NCBI GenBank assembly: GCA_046327715.1
Contig: JAXLXY010000009.1
Span: 62,001-126,000 of the forward strand
DNA from: JADJOM01 sp046327715
GTDB taxonomy: Bacteria > Gemmatimonadota > Gemmatimonadetes > Gemmatimonadales > GWC2-71-9
Length of the DNA stretch: 64,000 nucleotides
Direction of reading: 5' to 3'
The notes under the pieces: generated by a model
What the model saw: the letters and a program-made list of their open reading frames with translations, nothing else
Databases searched by the model: none
What the model was told of the DNA's origin: nothing
In this document: positions 41,903 to 50,244 of the stretch, one piece after another
Position numbering within the stretch: the stretch's first letter is position 1
Layout of the letters: each line of letters starts with the position of its first letter
Translations under genes and position numbers: made by a program

Positions 41903-42778
41903 ATGGCTCAGCCCCAGCTGCAGGACCTCCTCGAAGCCGGCGTGCATTTCGGTCACCAGACGCGCCGGTGGAATCCCAAGATGCGCCGGTTCATCTTCGC
42001 CGAGCGTTCCGGGATCTACATCATCGATCTCCAGAAGACCCTCAAGCAGATCCTGGCGGCCCAGGAGCTGCTCAAGAGCGTCGTGCTCAAGGGTGAGGGC
42101 GTGCTGTTCGTCTGCACCAAGAAGCAGCTCAAGGGGATCGTCCAGTCCGAGGCGGCCAACAGCGCGTCGTGGTGGGTCACCGAGCGGTGGCTCGGCGGCA
42201 TGCTGACGAACTTCCAGACCATCAAGAAGCAGATCCGCCGCCTGCGCGAGCTCGAGCAGGGTTCGGCCGACGGCGAGTTCGAGAACTACACCAAGAAGGA
42301 AAAGCTGCTCTTCGAGCGGGAGCGCGAGAAGCTGCTGCGCAACCTCGAGGGCATCAAGCAGATGGGCCGGCTGCCCGGCGCGCTGTTCGTGGTCGACGCC
42401 AAGAAGGAGAAGATCGCCGTCCAGGAAGCCAACAAGCTCGGCATCCCGGTCGTGGCGATCGTCGACACCAACGCCGACCCGGACGTGATCACCGTCCCGA
42501 TCCCGGGCAACGACGACGCCATCCGGTCGGTCTCCCTGATCACCGGGGCGCTGGCCGAGGTGATCCGCGAGGCCCGGGCCCAGAGCCCGCTGCGCGAGGC
42601 GGTCGAGGACAGCGACGCCGAGACCTACAGCACCGACGGCGGCTCCGAGGGAGACCCGGAGGATCGCAAGAAGCGCCGGACCCGCCGCAAGCGGCGGCCC
42701 AAGCCGGAGGCGATCGCCGCCCGGATCAAGAACGGCGAGGCGGGCGGGGACGCCGCGGCGAGCGACACCGACGCATAG
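41903..42778 (+). CDS. rpsB: 30S ribosomal protein S2
   Basis: 291 residues. Core matches S2: LLEAGVHFGHQTRRWNPKM, then the coiled-coil insert KLLFEREREKLLRN and VDTNADPDVITVPIPGNDDAIRS. The last 60 residues form an extra tail that is first acidic, then strongly basic (RKKRRTRRKRRPKPEA), then acidic again. First of the rpsB-tsf-pyrH-frr block. Confidence 0.97.
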   Translation: MAQPQLQDLLEAGVHFGHQTRRWNPKMRRFIFAERSGIYIIDLQKTLKQILAAQELLKSVVLKGEGVLFVCTKKQLKGIVQSEAANSASWWVTERWLGGMLTNFQTIKKQIRRLRELEQGSADGEFENYTKKEKLLFEREREKLLRNLEGIKQMGRLPGALFVVDAKKEKIAVQEANKLGIPVVAIVDTNADPDVITVPIPGNDDAIRSVSLITGALAEVIREARAQSPLREAVEDSDAETYSTDGGSEGDPEDRKKRRTRRKRRPKPEAIAARIKNGEAGGDAAASDTDA

Positions 42779-42809
42779 CGCGGGCACCCGTGGCCCCGTT
42801 GCAGGCGCT

Positions 42810-42846
42810 GCCGCCGTCCCCGGCCCCCTGGGCCCCGGACGGCGGC
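42810..42846 (+). terminator. Terminator or attenuator between rpsB and tsf
   Basis: GCCGCCGTCC (42810-42819) pairs with GGACGGCGGC (42837-42846), followed by TTCCTATA. In E. coli a partial terminator sits at the same place. Confidence 0.6.
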
Positions 42847-42916
42847 TTCCTATAGGCGAACTGGCATGGGCGTCCCCCCGGGGCGCCATTCACGCATCAC
42901 GAACAAGGATTGGGCA

Positions 42917-43792
42917 ATGAGCGAGCCGATTTCGGCGAAGTTGGTGGCGGAGCTCCGGGCGCGGACCGGCGCGGGGATGATGGACTGCAAGGCCGCACTG
43001 CAGGAGGCCAACGGGGACCTCGACAAGGCGGGCGAGATCCTGCGCAAGAAGGGCATCGCCAAGGCCGAGAAGCGCAGCGACCGCAGCGCCTCCCAGGGCC
43101 TCGTGGTCATCGAGACCGCGAGCGACGGCCGGGACGCGGGGATGATCGAGCTCAACTGCGAGACCGACTTCGTCGCCAAGAACGAGGACTTCATCGCGCT
43201 GGCGCGCGACCTGGCGAAGCACGCCCTGGCGCACGCGCCGCAGGGGGTGCATCCGGGGTCGGCCATCGAGGCGCAGCCGTTCCGGGGCGCCACCGTCGGC
43301 GAGGCGGTGAAGAGTGTCTCCGGCAAGACCGGCGAGGCGATGGCGCTCAAGCGGGTGGCCCGCTTCGCCCAGCCGGCCGGCCAGGTCGCGACCTACCTGC
43401 ACTTCAACCACATGCTCGGGGTGCTCATCAACCTCGAGGGTCCCGCGGGCGAGGCGCTCGCCGGCCTCGGCAAGGAGCTCGGGTTCCACATCGCCTCCGC
43501 CGATCCCCAGCCGCTGGGCGTGGCGGAAGCCGACCTCGATGCCGCCCTCGTGGCGCGCGAGCGCCGCATCGCCGAGGAGCAGGTGGCCCAGGAGGGCAAG
43601 CCCGAGAACATCCGGGCCAAGATCGTCGACGGCAAGGTCCGCAAGTTCGTCAGCGACCGCACCCTGCTCGGCCAGGCCTTCGTGAAGGACGACAAGAAGA
43701 GCGTCGCCGACCTGGTCAAGGAGGCCGCCAAGGCCGCCGGCGGGGCGATCACCGTGCAGGGCTTCGCCCGGTTCAAGGTCGGGGAGGGCTGA
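42917..43792 (+). CDS. tsf: Elongation factor Ts
   Basis: 291 residues. N-terminal KLVAELRARTGAGMMDCKAALQEANGD and NCETDFVAKNEDF motifs that contact EF-Tu are intact. Exchanges GDP for GTP on EF-Tu. AAGGAT precedes the ATG at 42917; the longer frame upstream lacks this. The stop overlaps pyrH as TGATG. Confidence 0.98.
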   Translation: MSEPISAKLVAELRARTGAGMMDCKAALQEANGDLDKAGEILRKKGIAKAEKRSDRSASQGLVVIETASDGRDAGMIELNCETDFVAKNEDFIALARDLAKHALAHAPQGVHPGSAIEAQPFRGATVGEAVKSVSGKTGEAMALKRVARFAQPAGQVATYLHFNHMLGVLINLEGPAGEALAGLGKELGFHIASADPQPLGVAEADLDAALVARERRIAEEQVAQEGKPENIRAKIVDGKVRKFVSDRTLLGQAFVKDDKKSVADLVKEAAKAAGGAITVQGFARFKVGEG

Positions 43793-44502
43793 TGCGACGC
43801 GCGTACACCCGCGCGCTGCTCAAGCTCTCCGGGGAGGCCCTCGCCGGGGAGAAGGGCTACGGCCTGGATTACCGGGTGGTGGACGCCTTCGCCGAGGAAC
43901 TGCTGCGCGTGCACGCGCGCGGGGTGCAGCTGTCGCTGGTGGTGGGCGGCGGCAACATCCTGCGCGGGACCTCCGCCAGCAAGGAAGGCCTCGACCGCGT
44001 CTCCGCGGACTACATGGGGATGCTGGCCACGGTCATCAACGCCCTCGCGGTCCAGGACATCCTGGAGCGCAAGGGCGTCCAGACCCGGGTCATGACCGCC
44101 ATCCGGATGGAATCGCTGGCCGAGCCCTACATCAGGCGCCGCGCCCTGCGGCACATGGAAAAGGGGCGGCTGGTTATCTTTGCGGGAGGCACCGGCAACC
44201 CCTACTTCTCCACCGACACCGCGGCCGTGCTGCGGGCGCTCGAGGTGGAGGCCGAGGTCATCCTCAAGGGGACCAACGTGGACGGGATCTACACCGCGGA
44301 CCCGCGGAAGGACCCCGCCGCCGAGCTGATCCCCGAGCTGACCTTCCAGGACGCCCTGGTGAACGGGTATGAGGTGATGGACCGCAGTGCCTTCGGGCTG
44401 TGCCAGACCAACAAGCTGCCGATCGTCGTCTTCAACATGAACCTCGCCGGCAACCTGGACCGGGTGCTGCAGGGCGCCGCGGTCGGGACCATCGTCCAAT
44501 GA
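43792..44502 (+). CDS. pyrH: Uridylate kinase
   Basis: 236 residues, amino-acid kinase fold. Phosphorylates UMP. LLKLSGEALAG (residues 9-19), VVGGGNILRG and the FAGGTGNPYFSTDTAA motif are standard. The start overlaps the tsf stop and the end overlaps frr as ATGA. Confidence 0.98.
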   Translation: MRRAYTRALLKLSGEALAGEKGYGLDYRVVDAFAEELLRVHARGVQLSLVVGGGNILRGTSASKEGLDRVSADYMGMLATVINALAVQDILERKGVQTRVMTAIRMESLAEPYIRRRALRHMEKGRLVIFAGGTGNPYFSTDTAAVLRALEVEAEVILKGTNVDGIYTADPRKDPAAELIPELTFQDALVNGYEVMDRSAFGLCQTNKLPIVVFNMNLAGNLDRVLQGAAVGTIVQ

Positions 44503-45053
44503 CCACCATTCCCGAGCTGATCAAGCACGCCAAGGACCTGATGCACAAGGCGGTGGAGAACACCCGCCGCGAGTTCTCCGGCATCCGGACCGGCAAGGCC
44601 ACCACCTCGCTGCTCGACATCGTGCGGGTCGAGGCCTACGGCAACACCATGCCGCTCAACCAGGTGGCGATGGTGGCGGCGCCCGAGCCGCGGATGCTCA
44701 CGGTGCAGCCGTTCGACAAGGGCCTGAGCCAGGCCATCGAGAAGGCGATCCGCGATGCCGACCTGGGGCTCAACCCGGCGTCCCAGGGGGGGCTCATCCG
44801 GGTGCCGATCCCCGCGCTCACCGAGGAGCGCCGCAAGGACCTGGTCCGGGTGATGCACAAGCTGGGCGAGGAAGGGCGGGTGGCGGTGCGCCATGCGCGC
44901 GGCGAGGCCCACGCCAAGATCAAGAAGGTCGAGAAGGTCGCCGAGGACGACAAGACCCGCGGCGAGAAGGAACTGCAGAAGATCACCGACGAGCACATCA
45001 AGCAGATCGACACCCTGATCGCCGCCAAAGAGGCGGAGATCATGGAAGTCTGA
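44499..45053 (+). CDS. frr: Ribosome recycling factor
   Basis: 184 residues. Splits post-termination ribosomes with EF-G. The C-terminal helical part with KKVEKVAEDDKTRGEKELQ and the N-terminal FSGIRTGKATTSLLD are characteristic. uppS follows after four bases. Confidence 0.98.
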   Translation: MTTIPELIKHAKDLMHKAVENTRREFSGIRTGKATTSLLDIVRVEAYGNTMPLNQVAMVAAPEPRMLTVQPFDKGLSQAIEKAIRDADLGLNPASQGGLIRVPIPALTEERRKDLVRVMHKLGEEGRVAVRHARGEAHAKIKKVEKVAEDDKTRGEKELQKITDEHIKQIDTLIAAKEAEIMEV

Positions 45054-45057
45054 GCTC

Positions 45058-45798
45058 ATGCACGACGACGCGCTGCGGCAGATTCAGCTGAACGGCACCC
45101 CGCCGGCGCACGTCGCCATCATCATGGACGGCAACGGCCGCTGGGCGCGAGGTCGCGCGCTCCCGCGGCCGTTCGGCCACAAGGCGGGCATGAAGGCGGT
45201 GCGCGAGGTAGTTGAGGGCGCGCTCGCGGCCGGGGTCGAGGTGCTGTCGCTGTTCGCGTTCAGCCAGGAGAACTGGCAGCGGCCCGCCGAGGAGATCGGC
45301 GCCCTGATGGGGCTGCTGGAGGAGTACATCGCGCGCGAGATGGCCGACCTCAAGGAACAGGGCGTCGTGGTCCGCTTCCTCGGCGACCTCGACCGGCTTC
45401 CCCCCAGCCAGCGCGCGGCGGTGGACCGGCTCATGTCCCATACCTCGGGCGGCAGCCGGCTCTCCCTCAACATCCTGATCTCCTACGGCTCGCGGGCGGA
45501 GCTGGCGCGGGCGGCCCGGCTGCTCGCCGAGGAGGTGCGCGCCGGCCGGCTGGACCCCGCCGACGTGGACGAGGAGGCGATCTCCCGCCGGCTCTACACC
45601 TCGGCCTGGCCCGATCCCGACCTCCTGATCCGCACCTCCGGCGAGCTGCGGATCTCGAATTTCATGCTGTGGCAGCTGGCCTATGCCGAGCTGTTCGTGA
45701 CCCCCGTGCTGTGGCCCGACTTCACCCGGCAGCACCTCTGGGAAGCCATCCTCGAGTACCAGCGCCGCGACCGCCGGTTCGGTAAGGTCTCGGTCTAG
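45058..45798 (+). CDS. uppS: Isoprenyl transferase (undecaprenyl diphosphate synthase type)
   Basis: 246 residues. Adds cis isoprene units to make the C55 lipid carrier for peptidoglycan and glycan synthesis. The catalytic IIMDGNGRWA (D24) and the C-terminal RTSGELRISNFMLWQLAY motif are present. cdsA follows after nine bases. Confidence 0.96.
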   Translation: MHDDALRQIQLNGTPPAHVAIIMDGNGRWARGRALPRPFGHKAGMKAVREVVEGALAAGVEVLSLFAFSQENWQRPAEEIGALMGLLEEYIAREMADLKEQGVVVRFLGDLDRLPPSQRAAVDRLMSHTSGGSRLSLNILISYGSRAELARAARLLAEEVRAGRLDPADVDEEAISRRLYTSAWPDPDLLIRTSGELRISNFMLWQLAYAELFVTPVLWPDFTRQHLWEAILEYQRRDRRFGKVSV

Positions 45799-45807
45799 CC
45801 CCCCTCG

Positions 45808-46665
45808 ATGGCGAGCAACCTCACGCAGCGCGTCGCCTTTGCCGTGGTCGCGATCCCCGTGGCGCTCGGGGTCGTGTTCCTCGGCGGCTGGCCGCTGGTG
45901 GCGGTGGTCTCCGCCGCGGCGGTCCTGGGCGCCCGCGAGCTGTACGACTTCGCCCGGCGGCAGGGCGTCGAGCCGCTCACCCGCTTCGGCCTCGGTTCCG
46001 CCGCGCTGGTGCCGGTGCTCGCCTACCTCGGCGTGGCCGGCCTGGCCCCGGTCACGGCTTGGGCCTGGTTCCTCGCCGCCCTCTGGATGGTGGCGCTGCT
46101 GACCTTGACCTTGGTCCGCCGGCAGCCCGGCCAGCACCCCTTCGCCGTAACCGCGGCCACTGCGTTCGGGGTGTGCTACCCCGCCGGACTGGCCACCTTC
46201 CTGATCCCGATCCGCCACGGGACCTTCGGCACCTCCTCCTGGGCCGGCGCCTGGCTGGTGTTCTTCCCCCTGGTGATCACCTGGGTCTGTGACACCGCCG
46301 CGATGTTTGGGGGGCGGGCCATGGGGGGGCCCAAGCTCTGGCCCTCGGTGAGCCCGGGCAAGACCTGGTCGGGCTCGATCGCGGGGGTGGCGGGCGCGCT
46401 GGTCACGGTACCGGTGATGAACGCCCTCGTCCTCCAGCGCCTCGGGGTGGCATTGCCGCTGTGGCAGGGCCTCATCTTCGCGCTGGTGCTGGGGATCCTC
46501 GGGCAGGTGGGCGACCTCGCCGAATCGCTCTACAAGCGTGAGGTTGGGGTCAAGGACAGTTCGGCCCTGATTCCCGGGCATGGCGGCGTGCTCGACCGGT
46601 TCGATTCGCTCTACTTCGTGCTGCCCCTGGCCGCCGCGCTGTACCGCCTGTTCGGCCTCCTCTGA
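45808..46665 (+). CDS. cdsA: Phosphatidate cytidylyltransferase
   Basis: 285 residues with about eight membrane segments. Makes CDP-diacylglycerol for phospholipid synthesis. The C-terminal signature KDSSALIPGHGGVLDRFDS is intact (residues 250-268). The stop overlaps the dxr start as TGATG. Confidence 0.96.
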   Translation: MASNLTQRVAFAVVAIPVALGVVFLGGWPLVAVVSAAAVLGARELYDFARRQGVEPLTRFGLGSAALVPVLAYLGVAGLAPVTAWAWFLAALWMVALLTLTLVRRQPGQHPFAVTAATAFGVCYPAGLATFLIPIRHGTFGTSSWAGAWLVFFPLVITWVCDTAAMFGGRAMGGPKLWPSVSPGKTWSGSIAGVAGALVTVPVMNALVLQRLGVALPLWQGLIFALVLGILGQVGDLAESLYKREVGVKDSSALIPGHGGVLDRFDSLYFVLPLAAALYRLFGLL

Positions 46666-47774
46666 TGACCACGCGCGCGCCCCAGGGGGTGGCGATCCTC
46701 GGCTCCACCGGGTCGATCGGCAAGAGCGCCCTGCAGGTGCTCGATCGCCAACGCGACCGGTTCCGGGTGGTGGCGCTCACGGCGCGCGACAACCGCGACG
46801 CCCTGGCCCGCCAGGTGCAGGCCTGGTCACCCCGGCTCTCCGGGCTGGTGGCGGAACGGGGGGCGGAGCTCCTCGTCGAGGCCGCCACGCATCCCGACGC
46901 GGACATCGTGCTCAACGCGGTGGTCGGCGCCGCCGGGCTCGACGCCACGCTGGCCGCCCTGCGGGCCGGCAAGCGGGTGGCCCTGGCCAACAAGGAGACG
47001 CTGGTCATGGCCGGCGACCTGGTGCGCGAGGCCTGCGCCTCGGGTCGCGGGGAACTGGTGCCGGTCGATTCCGAGCACAGCGCGGTGCTGCAGTGCCTCT
47101 CGGGGCGGGAGCAGGGGGTGGCCCGGCTCATCCTCACGGCGAGCGGCGGGCCGTTCCGCGAGTGGCCCGCCGAGCGGATCGCGGCCGCCACGGTGGCGGA
47201 GGCGCTCAACCACCCGACCTGGCGGATGGGCAACAAGATCACGGTCGACAGCGCCACCCTGGCCAACAAGGCGCTGGAGGTGATCGAGGCCCACTACCTC
47301 TTCCGCCTGCCGTACGACGCCCTGGAGGTGGTGGTGCACCCCCAGAGCATCATCCACGCCTTCGTGGAGTTCTGCGACGGCAGCGTGATCGGCCAGCTGG
47401 GCTTCCCGTCGATGGAGCTGCCGATCCTCTACGCCCTGACCCACCCGGAACGCCTGCCGGATGACGGGGTACGCCGCTTCGACCCGGTGGCGATCGGTGC
47501 CCTGACCTTCGAGCCGGTGCGGGCCGAGGTGTTCCGCGCCTACCGGACCGGGGTGGCCGCGGGCCGGGCCGGGGGAACGGCGCCGGCGGTCTTCAACGCG
47601 GCCAACGAGGTGGCGGTGGCCGCCTTCCTCGACGGCCGAATCGCCTTCCGGCGCATCGCCGAGGTGATCGAGCAGGTCCTGCAGGCCCACCGGATCGAAC
47701 CGGTGCGCGAACTCGAGACTGTCCGTGCGGCGGACCAGTGGGCCCGCGCGCATGCGCATGGAGTGCTGGCGTGA
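46665..47774 (+). CDS. dxr: 1-deoxy-D-xylulose-5-phosphate reductoisomerase
   Basis: Second step of the MEP isoprenoid pathway, NADPH dependent. 369 residues. N-terminal ILGSTGSIGKSAL binds NADPH, ANKETLVMAG and PVDSEHSAVLQCL are substrate and metal motifs, and NHPTWRMGNKITVDSATL is the conserved lid region. Overlaps rseP as GTGA. Confidence 0.97.
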   Translation: MTTRAPQGVAILGSTGSIGKSALQVLDRQRDRFRVVALTARDNRDALARQVQAWSPRLSGLVAERGAELLVEAATHPDADIVLNAVVGAAGLDATLAALRAGKRVALANKETLVMAGDLVREACASGRGELVPVDSEHSAVLQCLSGREQGVARLILTASGGPFREWPAERIAAATVAEALNHPTWRMGNKITVDSATLANKALEVIEAHYLFRLPYDALEVVVHPQSIIHAFVEFCDGSVIGQLGFPSMELPILYALTHPERLPDDGVRRFDPVAIGALTFEPVRAEVFRAYRTGVAAGRAGGTAPAVFNAANEVAVAAFLDGRIAFRRIAEVIEQVLQAHRIEPVRELETVRAADQWARAHAHGVLA

Positions 47775-49183
47775 CGCTCTTCCAGAACCTCTGGCCGCTG
47801 GTGGTCACCCTCGGCGTGCTGATCTTCGTGCACGAGCTGGGGCATTTCCTCGCCGCCAAGTGGGCCGGCATCCGGGTGCACCGCTTCGCCATCGGCATGG
47901 GGAACCCGATCCCCGGCCTGCGGGTGCGCAAGGGCCACACCGAATACGCCCTCTGCTGGCTGCCGCTGGGCGGCTACGTGAAGATGGCCAGCCAGGAGGA
48001 GGCCGTCAGCAGCAGCGCGCTCGAGGGGAGCGACCCCGACGGCCGCCCCGAGGGCGCGCCCCCGGTGGAGCCCCACGAGTACTTCGAGGCGCAGCCGGTC
48101 TGGAAGCGGATGATCGTGATCCTGGCGGGGGTCACCATGAACACCCTGCTCGCCTGGCTCACCTTCACCGGCCTCGCCTTCCGCAACGGGGAGCAGATCG
48201 ACCCGGTGACCACGGTCGGCGGCGTGATCACCGACAGCCTCCCGCCCGGGGCCGAGGCGCTGGCCGGCATCCGGCCCGGCGACCGCATCGTCACGATCAA
48301 CGGTGATTCCACGCGGTCCTGGAACGACGTGGAGCAGGGCATCAGCAGCGGCGGCGCCGACTCGGTGGCCATCGGCCTCGCCGACGGCCGGGTCATCGTC
48401 CTGCGCATCCACCCCGCCGCGCTCACCGACCGGGTGCGGGCCACCCTGGCGCTGGCCCCATACCACCAGCCGGTAGCCGACATGGTGGAAGTGGGCCGGC
48501 CCGCCGCCCGAGCCGGGGTGCTGGCCGGCGACACGGTCGTGGCGGTCAATGGCGAGCCGGTGATGCAGTGGGACGGCCTGGTGCGCCAGATCCGGGCCTC
48601 CGCCGGGGTGCCGATGCAGTGGACCTTGGGCCGCGACAGCGGGCGGGTGGAGGTGACCGTCACCCCCGATTCCACCGCGGAAGGGAGCCTGACGGTCGGC
48701 AAGGTGGGCGTGGCCTTCCGGGCCGCGGTGCAGTTCGAGAGCAGCCCGTACACCCTGGGCGGGGCGCTGGCCGCCGGCCTCCACGCCACCGGGCAGGCCT
48801 CGACCCAGATCGTGCGCACCCTCCATGGCCTGTTGTCGGCGCGGATCTCCAGCCGCGAGGTCGGGGGCCCGATCCTGATCGGCCAGATGGCGGCGCAGAG
48901 CGCCCGGATGGGGTGGGAGCAGTTCCTGGCGTTCATGGCGCTGGTGTCGATCAACCTGGCGGTGCTCAACCTGCTGCCGGTCCCGATCCTCGACGGCGGC
49001 CAGTTCCTGTTCCTGCTGGCGGAGGGCATCCGGCGCCGGCCGCTCTCCCTCAAGTTGCGGGAGCGGCTGACCATCGTGGGCTTCGTCCTGATCGTGATGC
49101 TCATGGTGCTGGCCTTCAAGAACGACCTGGCGCGCAACTGGGACGGCATCCTCGGCTGGTTCCGCGGCCTCTTCGGCGGCTAG
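47771..49183 (+). CDS. rseP: RIP metalloprotease RseP
   Basis: Site-2 type membrane protease that cleaves anti-sigma factors and signal peptide remnants. 470 residues from a GTG. Zn-binding HELGH is at residues 21-25 in the first membrane segment; the second site NLLPVPILDGG is near 400-410. Two PDZ domains lie between (VITDSLPPGAEALAGIRPGDRI and VGRPAARAGVLAGDTV). The 48000-48070 stretch is a longer acidic loop than usual. In many genomes bamA follows; here an ABC system does. Confidence 0.96.
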   Translation: MTLFQNLWPLVVTLGVLIFVHELGHFLAAKWAGIRVHRFAIGMGNPIPGLRVRKGHTEYALCWLPLGGYVKMASQEEAVSSSALEGSDPDGRPEGAPPVEPHEYFEAQPVWKRMIVILAGVTMNTLLAWLTFTGLAFRNGEQIDPVTTVGGVITDSLPPGAEALAGIRPGDRIVTINGDSTRSWNDVEQGISSGGADSVAIGLADGRVIVLRIHPAALTDRVRATLALAPYHQPVADMVEVGRPAARAGVLAGDTVVAVNGEPVMQWDGLVRQIRASAGVPMQWTLGRDSGRVEVTVTPDSTAEGSLTVGKVGVAFRAAVQFESSPYTLGGALAAGLHATGQASTQIVRTLHGLLSARISSREVGGPILIGQMAAQSARMGWEQFLAFMALVSINLAVLNLLPVPILDGGQFLFLLAEGIRRRPLSLKLRERLTIVGFVLIVMLMVLAFKNDLARNWDGILGWFRGLFGG

Positions 49184-49305
49184 GCGGGGCCTGCCGGGGC
49201 GCCTGCGACCCCGCCGCGCCCTCCGGCATCCCTGACCGCGGACGACCGGCCGGCCGGGCCCGGCCCTCGACCCGCTTGATCCCAACTCTCGCGACCCCTG
49301 GATCT

Positions 49306-50244
49306 ATGACCCTGCTGACCCTGGAGCACGTCACCAAGCGCTACGGGCAGGTCACCGCCGTGGACGACGTGAGCTTTGCCGTGGATCGCGGCCAGGTGGT
49401 GGGTTTCCTCGGCCCGAACGGGGCGGGGAAGTCCACCACCATGCGCATGATCACCCAGTACCACGACCCCGACGGGGGGCGGATCCTGTTTGACGGCGTG
49501 CCACTCGCGGAGGCCGGGCGGGAGGCCAAGCGCCGGGTGGGCTACCTGCCGGAGAACAACCCGCTCTACGCCGAGATGCTGGTGGAGGAGTACCTGTCGT
49601 TTCACGGGCGGCTGCGCGACCTCGCCGGGCGCACGCTCGCCGGCGCCACCGACGACGCCGTGGCCGCCACCGGTCTCGAGGCCGTGTTCTATCGCCCCAT
49701 CGGGGAGCTGTCCAAGGGGTACCGGCAGCGGGTGGGGCTCGCCGCCGCGATCCTGCACCGCCCCGACCTGCTGGTGCTGGATGAGCCGACGGAGGGCCTC
49801 GATCCCAACCAGCGGGTGGAGATCCGCCAGCTGATCAGCCACCTCGGCCGGGACCGCACGGTGATCCTCTCCACCCACATCCTCACCGAGGCGCAGCACG
49901 TCGCCAGCCGGCTGCTCATCATCAACCGCGGGCGGCTCGCCGCCGACGGCCCGGTGGACGAACTGGTGAGCCGCGCGGGCGGCCAGGTGCATGTGAGCGT
50001 CGAGGCGAGCGGGGTCGGCGTCGCGGAGCGGCTGCGGGCCCTGCCGGGGGTCCGGGCCGCGGAGGCCACCGAGGAGGGGGGACGGGTGCGGGTCCGGCTG
50101 GCCGCGGCCGCGGCCGACGACATCCGGCCGGTGATCTTCCGGACCGCCCAGGAGGCGGGCTGGACGCTCTACGAATTGCACCAGGAGGCCGGCAGCCTCG
50201 AGGACCTGTTCCGCGACCTCACCGGGAAGGGGGCGGCCGCGTGA
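49306..50244 (+). CDS. ABC transporter ATP-binding protein (GldA-like)
   Basis: 312 residues. Walker A GPNGAGKS (36-43), signature LSKGYRQR near 134, Walker B LLVLDEPTEGLDP near 155, and a C-terminal domain of about 80 residues typical of gliding-type ABC ATPases. Coupled to the GldF-GldG fusion by a GTGA overlap. The 122 bases before it (after rseP) hold no clear terminator or promoter. Confidence 0.9.
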   Translation: MTLLTLEHVTKRYGQVTAVDDVSFAVDRGQVVGFLGPNGAGKSTTMRMITQYHDPDGGRILFDGVPLAEAGREAKRRVGYLPENNPLYAEMLVEEYLSFHGRLRDLAGRTLAGATDDAVAATGLEAVFYRPIGELSKGYRQRVGLAAAILHRPDLLVLDEPTEGLDPNQRVEIRQLISHLGRDRTVILSTHILTEAQHVASRLLIINRGRLAADGPVDELVSRAGGQVHVSVEASGVGVAERLRALPGVRAAEATEEGGRVRVRLAAAAADDIRPVIFRTAQEAGWTLYELHQEAGSLEDLFRDLTGKGAAA

